Assembly (NCBI RefSeq): GCF_905220365.1
Contig: NC_061129.1
Location: 8,804,803-8,868,802, forward strand
Direction of reading: 5' to 3'
From: Vanessa cardui
Lineage: Eukaryota > Arthropoda > Insecta > Lepidoptera > Nymphalidae
DNA length: 64,000 nt
Notes under the pieces: generated by a model
The model's input: the letters and a program-made list of their open reading frames with translations, nothing else
What the model was told of the DNA's origin: nothing
Database searches by the model: none
Shown: piece after piece, positions 1 through 9,893 of the stretch
How positions within the stretch are numbered: position 1 is the first letter of the stretch
Layout: the number at the start of each line of letters is the position of its first letter
Made by a program: the position numbers and the translations under genes

Positions 1-154
1 AGGCCAGGGGGCTGGGACCTTCAACATCGGACCGACATCTGGAATAGTGAAGCTGGCTAAGGAATTGGATTTCGAAGACTTACGTCAACCTCATGTGTAC
101 TCCTTGGTCGTAACGGCAACTGAAGACTCCGGCGGTTTCTCTACTTCTGTTGAG
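1..154 (+). CDS. CadN: CadN exon 1 of window (5' end cut off), cadherin repeat
   Basis: Partial coding exon of neural cadherin, a calcium-dependent homophilic adhesion receptor of neuronal and epithelial surfaces, acting through extracellular cadherin repeats. The open frame begins at base 2 (base 1 closes a codon begun upstream) and gives 51 residues. It contains the half-repeat features FNIGPTSGIV, LDFED and YSLVVTATEDSGG, the last two strands of a cadherin fold. The donor is gag|gtaaga at 155, phase 0. It joins exon 2 to give TSVELTIRVTDVNDNAP, the usual run into the interdomain calcium motif. The true 5' end of this exon lies outside the window. The gene call rests on close agreement of the assembled protein with Drosophila CadN as I remember it, not on a search. 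Confidence 0.93.
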
Positions 155-837
155 GTAAGATGTTTATTTGTAAAATTATACATTGTAACATCTCACTATA
201 CGCTAAAGTCTATACAAATTTGAATTCTATTGATATGAGTAGTTAGTTAATTATTTGCTTATTAAATTTAAATGAAGAATTCGTAACAAATATTACCTTT
301 AAAGTTGGAAGACTTCTACATACTTCAGACGAGACATTTTCTTGATAACAAATTAAGTTAACCCTTAGTTTAAATTTATATATATAATTAATTATGTTTA
401 GCTCTATATTCGAAATAGCTAAAATAATTTTTTCATAGAATATTATTATTTTTTTATAAAACTACTTTAATAATATAATATATTATAATATATTGAAATA
501 CGTGTCACCTGTTTATTAAAGGTTACAATATATTTTTATACTAGCTGTGCCCGCGACCTTGTACGCGTTTGAATTTATCAAAAAAAAAAATACATTGATG
601 CCTAAGTTAATCCATCAGTTACCTGCCAGTGAAAGTCTCGTCAAAATCGGTCCAACCGTTCCAGACATTAGCCGCAACAAACAGACAAAAATTGTAAAAA
701 ATGTTGTTTTGGTATTGTACCGTGTATATATACATATACATTGCGTAAAAAGGGCTATTTTAATATAACAAACAGACACTCCAATTTTATTAAAAGTATT
801 TACTTTTTTTAATATATGAACTCGCAAACAATTCCAG
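155..837 (+). other. CadN: CadN intron 1 of window
   Basis: Intron of 683 nt with donor gtaaga and acceptor attccag. It is AT-rich. The central 542-792 part is a dispersed repeat (listed separately). No conserved open frame is visible; the short frames across it fall within the repeat. Confidence 0.85.
542..792 (-). repeat. Dispersed element, family C copy 1
   Basis: Read on the minus strand, the segment begins with ataaaattggagtgtctgtt and ends with gcgggcacagctag. The same two ends bracket segments at 22241-22510 and 37749-38082, both on the + strand. The family is known to me as a common short lepidopteran interspersed sequence, but I cannot assign its class. No terminal inverted repeat or convincing target duplication was seen. 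Confidence 0.7.
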
Positions 838-1006
838 CTCACGATACGAGTGACAGATGTCAACGATAACGCGCCAAAGTTCGAGCTGCCAGACTACCAG
901 GCGCACAACGTAGACGAAGACATTCCGCTCGGCACCAGCATCCTCAAGGTTAAAGCCATGGACGCTGACTCCGGGAAGAATGCAGAGATCGAATATTTAG
1001 TTTCAG
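838..1006 (+). CDS. CadN: CadN exon 2, cadherin repeat boundary
   Basis: Exon of 169 nt entering in phase 0 after attccag and leaving in phase 1 at tcag|gtaatt. It encodes 56 residues plus one base. It carries the repeat-boundary calcium motif VTDVNDNAPKF at its start, then HNVDEDIPLGTSIL and AMDADSGKNAEIEYLV, the DXD-containing first half of the next cadherin repeat. Joining to exon 3 restores an Asp codon (g+at) and reads SDDHFSVDSNGII. GC content is clearly above the flanking introns. The exon is embedded in a longer open frame that runs past the donor, but the protein similarity stops at the donor. Confidence 0.95.
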
Positions 1007-1704
1007 GTAATTATATCAGCAATGTGTCCTTTACGTATCATACGCACAAATTCAAATGTATATCATTTGATAAGAATAATAAGATTTAAAGCGACTTCTA
1101 TTTTTAGTAATGTTAAAATATATGGAATCGATTTAAAACTATACTTTTCATTTCGACACTTTATAAATAAATAAGATGTAATGTGAGAAAAATTCGTTCG
1201 TTTTGAATTTAATCTGAAATTACTTTTGAACTTAAATAAGATAATTAATGAAATAATTAATGCTAGTTATGTTAATGTTTTTAAATTAAATATATTTTTG
1301 ACTTATAACACTGGCTTATTGGTGGTCAAATTTAGCCATTAAATTATACCTATAGTTTTCAAATATATTTTAAGTTTTACGATATTTATAACCATAAAAC
1401 AATTTAGTAGGAACCATATGAAATAACTACAAAATACCATATAACTATTATTTTTATCAAGTATATGAATTAACAGGCATACTGCAAGCCCATATTTTTA
1501 CGTGCCAGTCTTTTCGCATATTCAACTGCTACATAGCAATATTCTGTTTAATATATTTGCAACAATAATATCTTTTTTAAATTACAATTGCAAACACACT
1601 CTAAGGAAATCATTTTTTCATTATTACAACTCAAACACAAGTTATTGTTAATTTCAGTACATAAAGAAAAATATATAACTTCTTTTTATTTTTCATATTT
1701 ACAG
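1007..1704 (+). other. CadN: CadN intron 2 of window
   Basis: AT-rich intron of 698 nt, donor gtaatt, acceptor catatttacag. I see no repeat, open frame or structured element in it. Confidence 0.85.
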
Positions 1705-2555
1705 ATGATCACTTTAGCGTCGACTCCAACGGCATTATCACAAACAACAAACAGTTAGATGCTGACAACAACAACGCCTACTATGAATTCGTCGTCACCG
1801 CCAAGGACAAAGGCGAGCCGGCGAAAACTGGAACTGCGACCGTCAGAGTTTATACCAAAAATAAGAATGACGAGGAACCAAAATTTTCTCAACAAGTATA
1901 CACGCCAAATGTTGATGAAAATGCGGGCCCCAATACTTTAGTTACGACTGTTGTAGCCTCAGATAAAGACGGTGATAATGTCCGCTTCGGATTCGTTGGT
2001 GGGGGTACAAGTTCGGGCCAATTCGTCATCGAGGAAATCACTGGTGTAATAAGATTGCATAACAAAGCTATATCCTTAGATCGAGATAAATATGAACTCA
2101 ATGTTACCGCATTAGACGATGGCGCCTGCTGCGTTAATGGAGACGCCACTATACACACGTCGACTGCTGTAGTCGTAGTATTCATTACCGATGTTAATGA
2201 CAACAAACCGATATTTAAAGACTGTCCCACGTATTTCCCAAAAGTAGAAGAAGGGGCTCCCAACGGGAGTCCAGTCATAAAAGTTCATGCTACGGATGAA
2301 GACAAAGGAGTTAACGGTCAGGTTAAGTATTCTATTGTCCAACAACCGAATCAGAAAGGTACCAAGTTTACCGTCGACGAAGAAACTGGGGAAGTTTCGA
2401 CGAACAAGGTATTCGACAGAGAAGGTGACGATGGAAAGTTTGTATCGGTAACCGTTAAAGCTACCGATCAGGGCGAGCCGTCGTTGGAAGGCGTTTGTTC
2501 GTTCACAGTTGAGATAACGGACGTTAACGATAACCCACCACTATTCGACAGACAA
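1705..2555 (+). CDS. CadN: CadN exon 3, about three cadherin repeats
   Basis: The largest exon in the window (851 nt, entering with 2 bases of a split Asp codon and ending in phase 0 at gacaa|gtaagt) encodes 283 further codons. Repeat boundaries are marked by NKNDEEPKF near exon residue 52, TDVNDNKPIF near 162 and TDVNDNPPLF near 272. Between them are the typical VDENAG, SDKDGDN, LDRDKYELNVTALD, ATDEDKGVNG and FDREGDDGKFVSV calcium-binding and strand motifs. A CC pair (DDGACCVNGD, about residue 141) and another Cys in KDCPTYF are shared with fly CadN as I recall it. The frame is uninterrupted and GC-rich relative to its flanks. The first boundary lacks the usual DXNDN (it reads NKNDE), a feature I also recall in fly CadN, so it is not damage. 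Confidence 0.97.
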
Positions 2556-2666
2556 GTAAGTGTTCCTGTAAATAGAAACGTAATATTAATTATAGCTTGC
2601 ATGTATCAGCTTATGCACGAGCCACTCTTCTAAAGAACACATCTTAATGATCCTACTATCTTACAG
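2556..2666 (+). other. CadN: CadN intron 3 of window, short
   Basis: Intron of 111 nt with donor gtaagt and acceptor tatcttacag. Nothing else is seen in it. Confidence 0.9.
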
Positions 2667-2858
2667 AAATATGTGGAGAATGTTAAACAAGATGCCAGTA
2701 TAGGCACAAATATCTTAAGGGTATCGGCATCCGACGAGGATGCCGATAACAATGGCGCCATAGTGTACACTCTGAGCGCTCCATATAACCCTGCCGATAT
2801 AGAATACTTTGAGATCCAACCGGAATCGGGATGGATAGTATTAAAGAAACCTCTAGAC
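2667..2858 (+). CDS. CadN: CadN exon 4, constant exon upstream of the alternative pair
   Basis: Exon of 192 nt, phase 0 at both ends, 64 codons. It starts KYVENVKQDASIG and contains SASDEDADNNGAIVYTL (DXD calcium motif) and the conserved tail FEIQPESGWIVLKKPLD. The donor is gac|gtaagt. Because it ends after LD, the following exon must supply the basic residue and remaining strand of the LDRE-type motif. Both 5a (RDRY) and 5b (RETY) do this, which is strong evidence that the two are alternatives. Confidence 0.96.
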
Positions 2859-4375
2859 GTAAGTATCAAAATCGATACGCAATAACGATAACGAGAGAGA
2901 AAACATGGCGAGAACGATGAATGAAAGGGATCAACTTTACTGTAAAGTTTGGTGGATGAATGCTACCTACAGGCCCTAGGACTGAATTGGCACTAGCTGT
3001 TACCCTGTGACTGTAAATAGCTCTAAATTGTCGCTGCTGTACATAGCTGGAGGCCCGGAGGAGTAGTTGTCCATCAGGCGCGGCGCGGGGCGCGGCGCTT
3101 GTTCTTCTTCAGCACGATTACTTTCAGTTGCCGCCGGCGCCGGCTCTGCACCCAACCTTCGTTAACATTTATTTCCGCAGCACCGTCTTGCATTGACTAT
3201 CTTATGATAAATACGAACTTGTGTATAATATTTATGACTGAAGTGATACTGCTGTAAATATTTCACCGTTGATACCTATGTTTAGTTCTAAAACATGTAC
3301 AGTTTCCGTAACAGCACTTCTGTATATTTCGCACAGATTAGTTTTGAAATTTATTTTATTGTAATTTAATCGGTTGATTTTTGAGAAGCTTACGCTTTTG
3401 AACATACCTATCAGTATTACGATTATGTAAGTACATGTTTTGTTACTAATCTCTGATATTATTTACGGAGAGATCCCACGTCGGGCGGTTCGATCCCTGC
3501 CTCTGACTCTTCCGGCCGCCAAGACGACAACTCATACACATGATACCATTTTATTAGTATAATCATCATAATTATGGATTTTTTACAGGGTGCCACTACT
3601 TAGTATAAATAAAGTATTAGTATTTAACTGAGATGGTCAGATTGCCCGTGAGGCAATTTGGCCATCTGGCCAGTTGTGACATTATTCCTTCTGTGAAAGG
3701 GGCAACGTTCTCAAACCCAAAATTTGTACAGTCAATCGTAACGTCCATCGTTTGTAATATATTCATTACAATGAGTGTCGTTTTTTTGTAGTCGTTACGA
3801 GGTCACTAAAACCTTCTTATGACAACCTGACCTTTCCGCCATGTCTTGTATGCAGAGCTGCATGCATTTGCCTGCTTTTTGTTAATTTACTTTATTTTTT
3901 TAAATTAGTTTAGTTAATTTATTGTAAAAAGTATAAATAATGTACAGTTTATCTTTTTTCCCTAATGTACAGACCGGAAATGTATAATACAGAAAACGTA
4001 TTATTTCCAATTTCTTTTCTTGCACCCTCTTACATCGGCTGCTACGAGCAAATGTATTGTAAGTTAGCACGAATGATGCCTCTGCGTGGAAGCGATCGTC
4101 GTGAGTGGATTTCGATATATTAGTTGACTATCAGTAACTATCTTCTCTGTTTTAGTTTTGCTTAGTGGATGCGAGGTCGACGAATGTATGTTTCTTCGAT
4201 GATCTTTATTTCGAGCAATTAGCGATTCAATAATTAAACTCTGAAAGTGGTCTATATTCGATTTATTTTTTTACTTGTTTTAATTATTTATTAGCAATCA
4301 GTACTTATATGTTTATATTTGAGTTGTGTTTTATTTTTTTTTGTCCCCGCTGACCTCTGACCCGTGTATCTGTAG
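2859..4375 (+). other. CadN: CadN intron 4, upstream of the alternative exons
   Basis: Intron of 1,517 nt, unusually rich in non-random sequence. Bases 3040-3175 form a GC-rich island with gcgcggcgcggggcgcggcg runs, which on the minus strand holds a 53-codon open frame (listed separately). Around 3485-3500 the string ggttcgatccc looks like a tRNA-type B box and may be a decayed SINE, but no A box was found. The rest is AT-rich. The acceptor of exon 5a is tgtatctgtag, with a moderate pyrimidine tract beginning near 4328. Confidence 0.8.
3000..3161 (-). other. 53-codon minus-strand open frame in GC-rich island
   Basis: Antisense to intron 4, a frame open for 53 codons ends at a TAA on 3000-3002. 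Its composition is Ala/Pro/Glu-rich at first, then ends in DNYSSGPPAMYSSDNLELF followed by VTG. There is an ATG 24 codons before the stop. The string ggttgggtgcag at the upstream edge could serve as a 3' splice site on that strand, but I found no partner exon, no AATAAA close downstream and no family I recognise. It may be the last exon of an antisense or nested gene, a captured fragment, or simply chance in a GC-rich stretch. Confidence 0.2.
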
Positions 4376-4566
4376 CGGGACAGGTATCGACTGCGCGTGC
4401 GCGCCTCCGACAGAGGCGACCCGCCCTCCTCCGCAGACGTGGACGTTGAATTAGACGTGGTAGACAGGAACAATAAGCCCCCCATCTGGGACATGACCAC
4501 GTATGGCCCCGTTCACATCAAAGAGAATGTCACAGTGGGTACCGTAGTGACCAGTGTGAAAGCCAG
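4376..4566 (+). CDS. CadN: CadN exon 5a, mutually exclusive alternative exon
   Basis: Exon of 191 nt (63 codons plus 2 bases) between tctgtag and a donor ag|gttggt. It encodes the end of one cadherin repeat and the start of the next: RDRYRLRVRASDRGDPPSS, the boundary motif VVDRNNKPPIW and YGPVHIKENVTVG. It is 35 of 63 residues identical to exon 5b by my alignment, with the same length and phases. The splice product of either exon into exon 6 makes an AGC Ser codon. 191 is not a multiple of three, so including both or skipping both breaks the frame. Drosophila CadN has three such exon pairs (7, 13 and 18); from position this most likely matches pair 7, but that is memory, not alignment. The donor is weak, and a second GT (gtataag) sits 4 nt downstream. 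Confidence 0.93.
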
Positions 4567-4669
4567 GTTGGTATAAGGCGCAGCGGGCTCACCGGCCCGC
4601 CGCTCCTCCACTCCTTAACACTACTAACGACGTGGTTTTGTCTGTTTCCATCGACTCTTTCCCCGATAG
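4567..4669 (+). other. CadN: 103-nt intron between exons 5a and 5b
   Basis: Short GC-rich spacer. It starts gttggtataag, carries ctcctcc at 4603-4609 and ends in a pyrimidine-rich tract (tctttccccgatag) that serves exon 5b. It is long enough for normal splicing, so mutual exclusion is unlikely to be caused by steric limits alone. Confidence 0.8.
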
Positions 4670-4860
4670 CGAGAAACTTACAAGTTGGAGGCTATGGCTC
4701 AAGACAAGGGCTTCCCGCCCTTGTCCAGAACCGTGGAGGTCCAGATAGACGTAGTGGATCGCGCGAACAATCCCCCCGTGTGGGACCACACGGTGTACGG
4801 ACCGATCTACATTCGAGAGAATTTGCCCGTGGGTGCCAAAGTGGTGTCCGTTAAAGCAAG
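4670..4860 (+). CDS. CadN: CadN exon 5b, mutually exclusive alternative exon
   Basis: Exon of 191 nt, phase 0 to phase 2, between ccccgatag and donor ag|gtgcgt. It encodes RETYKLEAMAQDKGFPP, the repeat-boundary VVDRANNPPVW and YGPIYIRENLPVG, closely matching the fly CadN variant I remember best. It differs from 5a mainly at surface-type positions (RLRVRAS versus KLEAMAQ) while keeping DVVDR, PP, WD, YGP, EN and SVKA. The choice between 5a and 5b would therefore tune the repeat surface or calcium site without changing repeat number. The exon sits in the most GC-rich part of the window. A longer open frame continues past the donor but is not cadherin-like. Confidence 0.95.
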
Positions 4861-6884
4861 GTGCGTGTCTAACTGTCCGGGCGGGCACCGCACGCAGCCC
4901 CGCACGCGGCGCGCTCCTCCCATCGTTATTATTTGCTCACTCATGGTGGTTTGCGTCCGTGAATTGCAATTGCATTGTCACGACCACACGGTCTTTTTGA
5001 GATACACGAGCGTGCATTTAGTGGGTTCACTGCTTATGTGGAATGGGGTCACTCTGTGACGATTCAAAAATATTTGTATCACTCGCGACGTTTTGTGACT
5101 CTTTGTGACTCTTTGTGCGACTCGATCATATAAGTAAACATCGAAGTCGTTGGTATAAATATTTTTGAGGTCGTCATGAAACTCTATTAATAGTAGGTAA
5201 TCTGTCAATTAATAAATCTCTGTGTCATTATATTTTGCATGTAGGCATTATGCATTACCGTCCTAAAATACGACTCCCAAGTGGAAGTCCTAGTTTTCCT
5301 TCGTCTCCGACGTTATGTGTAAGCATGATATTACAATGATCGTAAAGTAGATGACTTAGGTTATTTTATTTTTAATTTCCTAGTGCTTGGATTATTCATG
5401 TTTAATTGATATGTTAGCAATGAAGAGAATAAAGAATTATACAAAATTGGGATTAGAATTCCTAAATACGACTTATTTGACAGGGCATTTCATTTCTTTA
5501 AATTATAATTTTTACTGGGAATATTATTTATTACGTTTATAAAGCGAAAAATTGTAATTTCTATAATACGAGTAGTCTTGATATTTATCAAATAATAGCG
5601 TTTTGGAATATTATTATAATGTCATGAATGAACATTTAACTTAATAGATCTGTCATCTAAGATTGAAGATTAAATTTGAGTCAAGTAAATTACGGTTAGT
5701 AGTTATGGTAAAGCTATGATTAAACGCTTTGGTAATATAATACGTTGTCTTCAAACAGCTGATGACTGCATTTAGCCATTCATATAATTAATGTTGTCTA
5801 AGTCTAACTTTATTTTTATGTAACAAACCAAATGAAAACCGTTACTATAATCCAAATAGCAATCCGTCATAAAAATCTTCTCTAGAGACACTAAATTAAA
5901 TATGTTTATAAATTAGATAACAAAGATTGCTACTGAAATTAACTATCAAAACGCAAAATATACGATACTTTAAGTTCATCAAATAGGTTTATCATCATTA
6001 TTATAATTAAAGAAGCATTTTAAAAATACTAGTGAATTGTTTGGTAAGTATAACAACTGAATGAGCATCACCGGAGTACGTCGGGCCACCTAATACTTAA
6101 TGTTTGCATAAATTGCATCATCACATGAATTTTGTTCGATGGTTCACATCCTTATTGTCTATCTGTTCATCCTAAATCACACATTTCAAACTCACATGAT
6201 AATGGGAAGACGAAACTTTTACTAATTCACTTTATTAACCCAAAAATTTGTTACTTGTTACTGATTATTTATATAAGGCGATTCTTTTTACAAGAATTTG
6301 CCTTTTTAACAAGAAATAAATGTGTTTTCTATTTGGGCTATTCATAACCGCTTTTTTGATTTATTAAAGAATATGTGAAGAGTTTTAATGATTTAGATAA
6401 TTAAAATAGTATATGAAAATAGTGTAGTTATAAATAGACCAAAGTTAATACTAAATAAGGTAAATATTTTGAAGGAATATTTAAATATTTACCACACCAC
6501 GCATATCATAGTTATATTTGATTTATTTTATTTGTTTATTTTAAAACGTTTCCCTTAACTGAATGTCTTAGTAATCAATTTTTAGATCATTTATTGCATT
6601 TTATGCAAGATTTCAATTGTTTAAAAAATTTAAGTTCAAATTCAAGTTATTACAATTCCATAACATTTTACTTTCAATTAATTACACGGATGATTTGAAC
6701 TATGGATTTGTACTAATTTGTTTGAAGTATTGAAAAATTAAGAGTTCATATTAACTAAATTATTTTTGTCACCCCTTTATTATTTTGAGTATTTTGCATT
6801 TGATGTTGTTTCGTTAAAGTAGATGTATTAGTGATTGTTTGCTTAAATTATCGTTCTCTCTATAACGTTTCGGGGACTTTTCAG
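4861..6884 (+). other. CadN: CadN intron 6
   Basis: Intron of 2,024 nt. The first 65 nt are GC-rich (ctcctcc at 4914-4920), and the rest is strongly AT-rich. A short imperfect reiteration of tttgtgactc lies near 5090-5120. No repeat family, RNA gene or further exon was recognised between about 5130 and 6850. The acceptor is ggacttttcag. Confidence 0.85.
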
Positions 6885-7074
6885 CTCGGGCATTGAGAAC
6901 AACCCAACCGTATTCTACAGACTCATGCCCGGATCTACGGCTCAGACGAATAAATTCCACACTTTTTATTTACAACAAAGGGCTGACAATGGCTTTACTT
7001 GGGCAGACATTAAAGTTAATCATCCTCTAGATTATGAAAGCATTAAAGAATACAACCTGACCATTCGAGTGGAG
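6885..7074 (+). CDS. CadN: CadN exon 6, constant exon after the alternative pair
   Basis: Exon of 190 nt that completes the split Ser codon with one base and ends in phase 0 at gag|gtaagc. It encodes 63 residues starting SGIENNPTVFYRLMPG, then FHTFYLQQRADNGFTWADI and NHPLDYESIKEYNLTIRVE, all characteristic of CadN as I recall it. The long YLQQ...TWADI stretch is a distinctive CadN insertion within an otherwise ordinary cadherin fold and is one of the best supports for the gene name. Confidence 0.96.
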
Positions 7075-7685
7075 GTAAGCTTTGCTAGATATTTTATATA
7101 CTAAATAATACTTACATTTTCCAAATTTAAATGAATGACGGAAATGTTTCAGGAATAAAACTGTATTGAAATATCTGTACAATGAAAAAACAATATTTAG
7201 ATTTATTATGTGTGTTTACTATCTTTTTTCATCATGGGTGAAAAATATATTATCTTTTTAATCGAATTATGTATCTGTCAATGATGTTGTAGTGAACAGA
7301 TATGTTATTAACGCGTAAAAAAGTGAAGACTAGAAAACGTCCTAATTGGGACGTTTGCCTTTAGTTGTTTTACTTAGTAATACGTTATAATACATCATAA
7401 TTACGTAGTAATACGTTTTGCGTAATTAAAACATCTAGTTATCCCTTTTACTTATTGTTTTTATCAAGCTATCATTTTTACTTTTAACGAAATGTAAAAA
7501 AAAAATAAACTAAAATAAACGGTCCTTGGCGCGGCACACTTTTTTCTGTTGTTTAGTATGGATATAACATATCTGTTTATTAGAATATCATTGGGATCTG
7601 TATAATTTTTCATACGTTAAATGAAACGATACATGAATAAATATAACTTACACGTTTGTCTAATCACTTATTTAATTTCAATTAG
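7075..7685 (+). other. CadN: CadN intron 7, half filled by a MITE
   Basis: Intron of 611 nt, donor gtaagc, acceptor tttcaattag. A TIR element at 7278-7594 makes up about half of it; the remainder is AT-rich and featureless. Confidence 0.85.
7278..7594 (+). mobile_element. MITE with ~30-bp terminal inverted repeats, copy 1
   Basis: About 316 bp whose ends (caatgatgttgtagtgaaca and the complement of gtttattagaatatcattgg) form inverted repeats reading (c)caatgat...aacagatatgttat. It encodes nothing. Internally it has a hairpin (aaacgtcc...ggacgttt) and the marker cggtccttggcgcggcacac. A second copy lies inverted at 35561-35864; by eye the two are over 90 percent identical. The flanking atctg(t) at 7273-7278 and 7596-7601 may be a target duplication. 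It is non-autonomous; no transposase is in the window. The superfamily is unknown to me. Confidence 0.8.
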
Positions 7686-7868
7686 AACAACGGAGCTCAA
7701 CAGCTGGCTTCAGAGGCGACAGTCTACATAATGCTGGAAGATGTCAACGACGAAATACCTTTATTCACGGAACGAGAACAAGAGACTGTGCTTGAAGGCG
7801 AACCCATCGGCACCAAGGTCACGCAAGTGAATGCCATCGACAAGGACGGGACCTTCCCTAACAATCAG
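7686..7868 (+). CDS. CadN: CadN exon 7, cadherin repeat
   Basis: Exon of 183 nt, phase 0 at both ends, 61 codons. It starts NNGAQQLASEATVYIML, then carries the repeat boundary EDVNDEIPLF (a DXNDX variant) and VLEGEPIGTKVTQVNAIDKDG, followed by TFPNNQ at the donor cag|gtttgt. It joins exon 8 to read NNQVYYYIVDSP, the second strand of the repeat. The donor is weak at positions +3 to +5. Confidence 0.95.
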
Positions 7869-8805
7869 GTTTGTTGCATAATTTCACTTATCTTTTTCAA
7901 AATGAATTTGATAAACAGATAATAACAATGTAATTAGAGCTAGAGCTGTGAGCTGAAATTTACTTGAATTAACCAAAAATGAATTTAAATGATCAACGTA
8001 CAATGAAACTGCTAGTTGGAGTCAGCCGGTTCGGTAACACTATGATAAAATCTTAATGAACATTAAAACTATAGGGGTAGAAAATAACCATTCTGACGAC
8101 GATACGAAAATTCTAATTTTTCTATAAATATATTAATAGTTAAAAAAAAAGATGAATGTTCTTACATAACACAACAGCTTAAGAGAATATTTGAATTAAT
8201 AATTACTAGACAAGTTCTGTTCTGTTCTTCAAGTTTCTGTCATCCTGAGTGTCTAGGAAGTCTCATTGGAATTCAAAACGATAGTGTAGAGATAAAATGT
8301 TTTATTAGAAATTTACTAACAAATACCATTTTGTAAGACTTGACTGACACTTTTATTTAGTCTCAAGGTCATGTGTGGTTAAGTATGTGGCGTTCAATGA
8401 CAGTTTTATTCTCTGTGAGTACCTACATTAATTTGCATATTATAAACTAGAGTGTGTAAATGTTTAAGATAAACAGATAGATACTCAAACAACTTTTATG
8501 CTACAGGTATAAAAAGAGATAAATTCATTTAGGACCTGAAAGACGTGTAGAAGCTCTTCAATCAAAGTTATAGACATATTTACAATTTAAAAATTGCTAT
8601 TTGTTTTTAGTCAGTCTCGTTTATTTAAACTGTAATAATATTTTTAAAACATGCTTCTCAGAAGAAAACTATTTTAATCTTTCTAACAACATAGATATCT
8701 TTGAAATAAATTTACCTTTACTTATATTATATTTAACTAAGATAGCGCCGCAGCATATCAACCGATGCGATGATATTTATATTATACGCAATATTGTTTG
8801 AGAAT

Positions 8806-8985
8806 ATATCAAATCAAATCAAAATACTCTTTATTGTACACTATTAAATAAATCACATATACACGGTTAGATGAAAGATGTACAAGAGGCGGCCTTATCG
8901 CTAACACAGCGATCTCTTCCAGGCAACCTTAAGGTAGAGGAAAACAGATATAGAAAGAGGTGTACATAACATATATTATTAAATC
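8806..8985 (-). repeat. 3' end of a non-LTR-type dispersed repeat
   Basis: On the minus strand the segment ends with aataaagagtattttgattt and a short gatttgat tail, typical of a retrotransposed 3' end in Lepidoptera. Upstream it contains gcggccttatcgct and gcgatctcttccaggcaacc, which I recognise as a widespread lepidopteran repeat. No coding remnant is visible. Confidence 0.6.
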
Positions 8986-9576
8986 TTACACTTAAATCTG
9001 TTGTTACTTTACGTGTTGGTCGTAGATAGATACATAACTAGGATGAATTTCAGCACACAGAAAGGTTTTGTCTAAAGTTAGAAATGACGAATTCATTAAC
9101 AGAAATGTAATATCGAAATCGATATTTTATTATGAGACAAAGTAAATTTTTAAGGGTTTTTCGAAAATGTGTCGATAAAAACACTTTAATTGGAAGCTAT
9201 GTATTTATGTTTATATTCATCTGCTTATCAGTAAAGACATCAGGTACTATTTTTGAAAAAAACATCATCTCAGATGATGAAGTAAAGATACGGCAATCGG
9301 TATAAAGGTATGATAAGAATAAAAGGCAGTGCTTTCAGCTCTTTTAAAAACATTATACATTAAGAAGGTAAAATTGGGGGTAAATTTTATTAGTATTCAG
9401 AAAATACGAAACGGTACGAAAACATGTATGGAACTTTTCGAGCTGCTTCTAAGTGATATTGGGTTAACATCTAACTGGTAAGGCTGTACCGAGGCCACAC
9501 GCAAATTTCTAGTAGTATCTACTTGGGGTAAATAACTTAATGTTTACAAACCTTTTAGTATATTGCTTCATTTCAA

Positions 9577-9893
9577 CATAAAAGTAAAGTAAAGTAACAG
9601 CCTGTAAATTTCTTACTGCTGGGCTAAGGCCTTCTCTCCTATTAAGGAGAGGGTTTTGGAACATATTCCACCACGCTGTTCCAATGCGGGTTGGTGGAAT
9701 GCACACGTGGCAGAATATCGATGAATTTAGACAAATGCAGGTTTCCTCACGTTGTTTTCCTTCACCGCCGAGCACGTGATGAATTATAAACACAAATTAA
9801 GCACATATACAGTGGTGCTTGCCTGGGTTTGAACCCGAAATCATCGGTTAAGATGCACGCTTTCTAACCACTGGACCATCTCAGCTCTTTTAA
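9577..9893 (-). mobile_element. tRNA-derived SINE (Metulj type), copy 1
   Basis: Read on the minus strand, a tRNA-like head (agatggtccagtggttagaa for the A-box region, gggttcaaacccaggcaagc for the B box) is followed by a body ending gcccagcagtaagaaattta and a (tact)n-like tail (9577-9596 on +). It is mobilised by LINE machinery in trans and is Pol III-type. It lies inside CadN intron 8. A 305-bp homologue with an intact 10-bp target duplication is at 40794-41091. The family name is from memory. Confidence 0.88.

Noticed and set aside
1889..2345. Antisense genes overlapping exon 3
   Set aside because: Minus-strand open frames here are shadows of the well-supported cadherin coding frame.
5088..5120. 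Tandem repeat array (tttgtgactc)
   Set aside because: Only two to three imperfect units; not enough to call an array.
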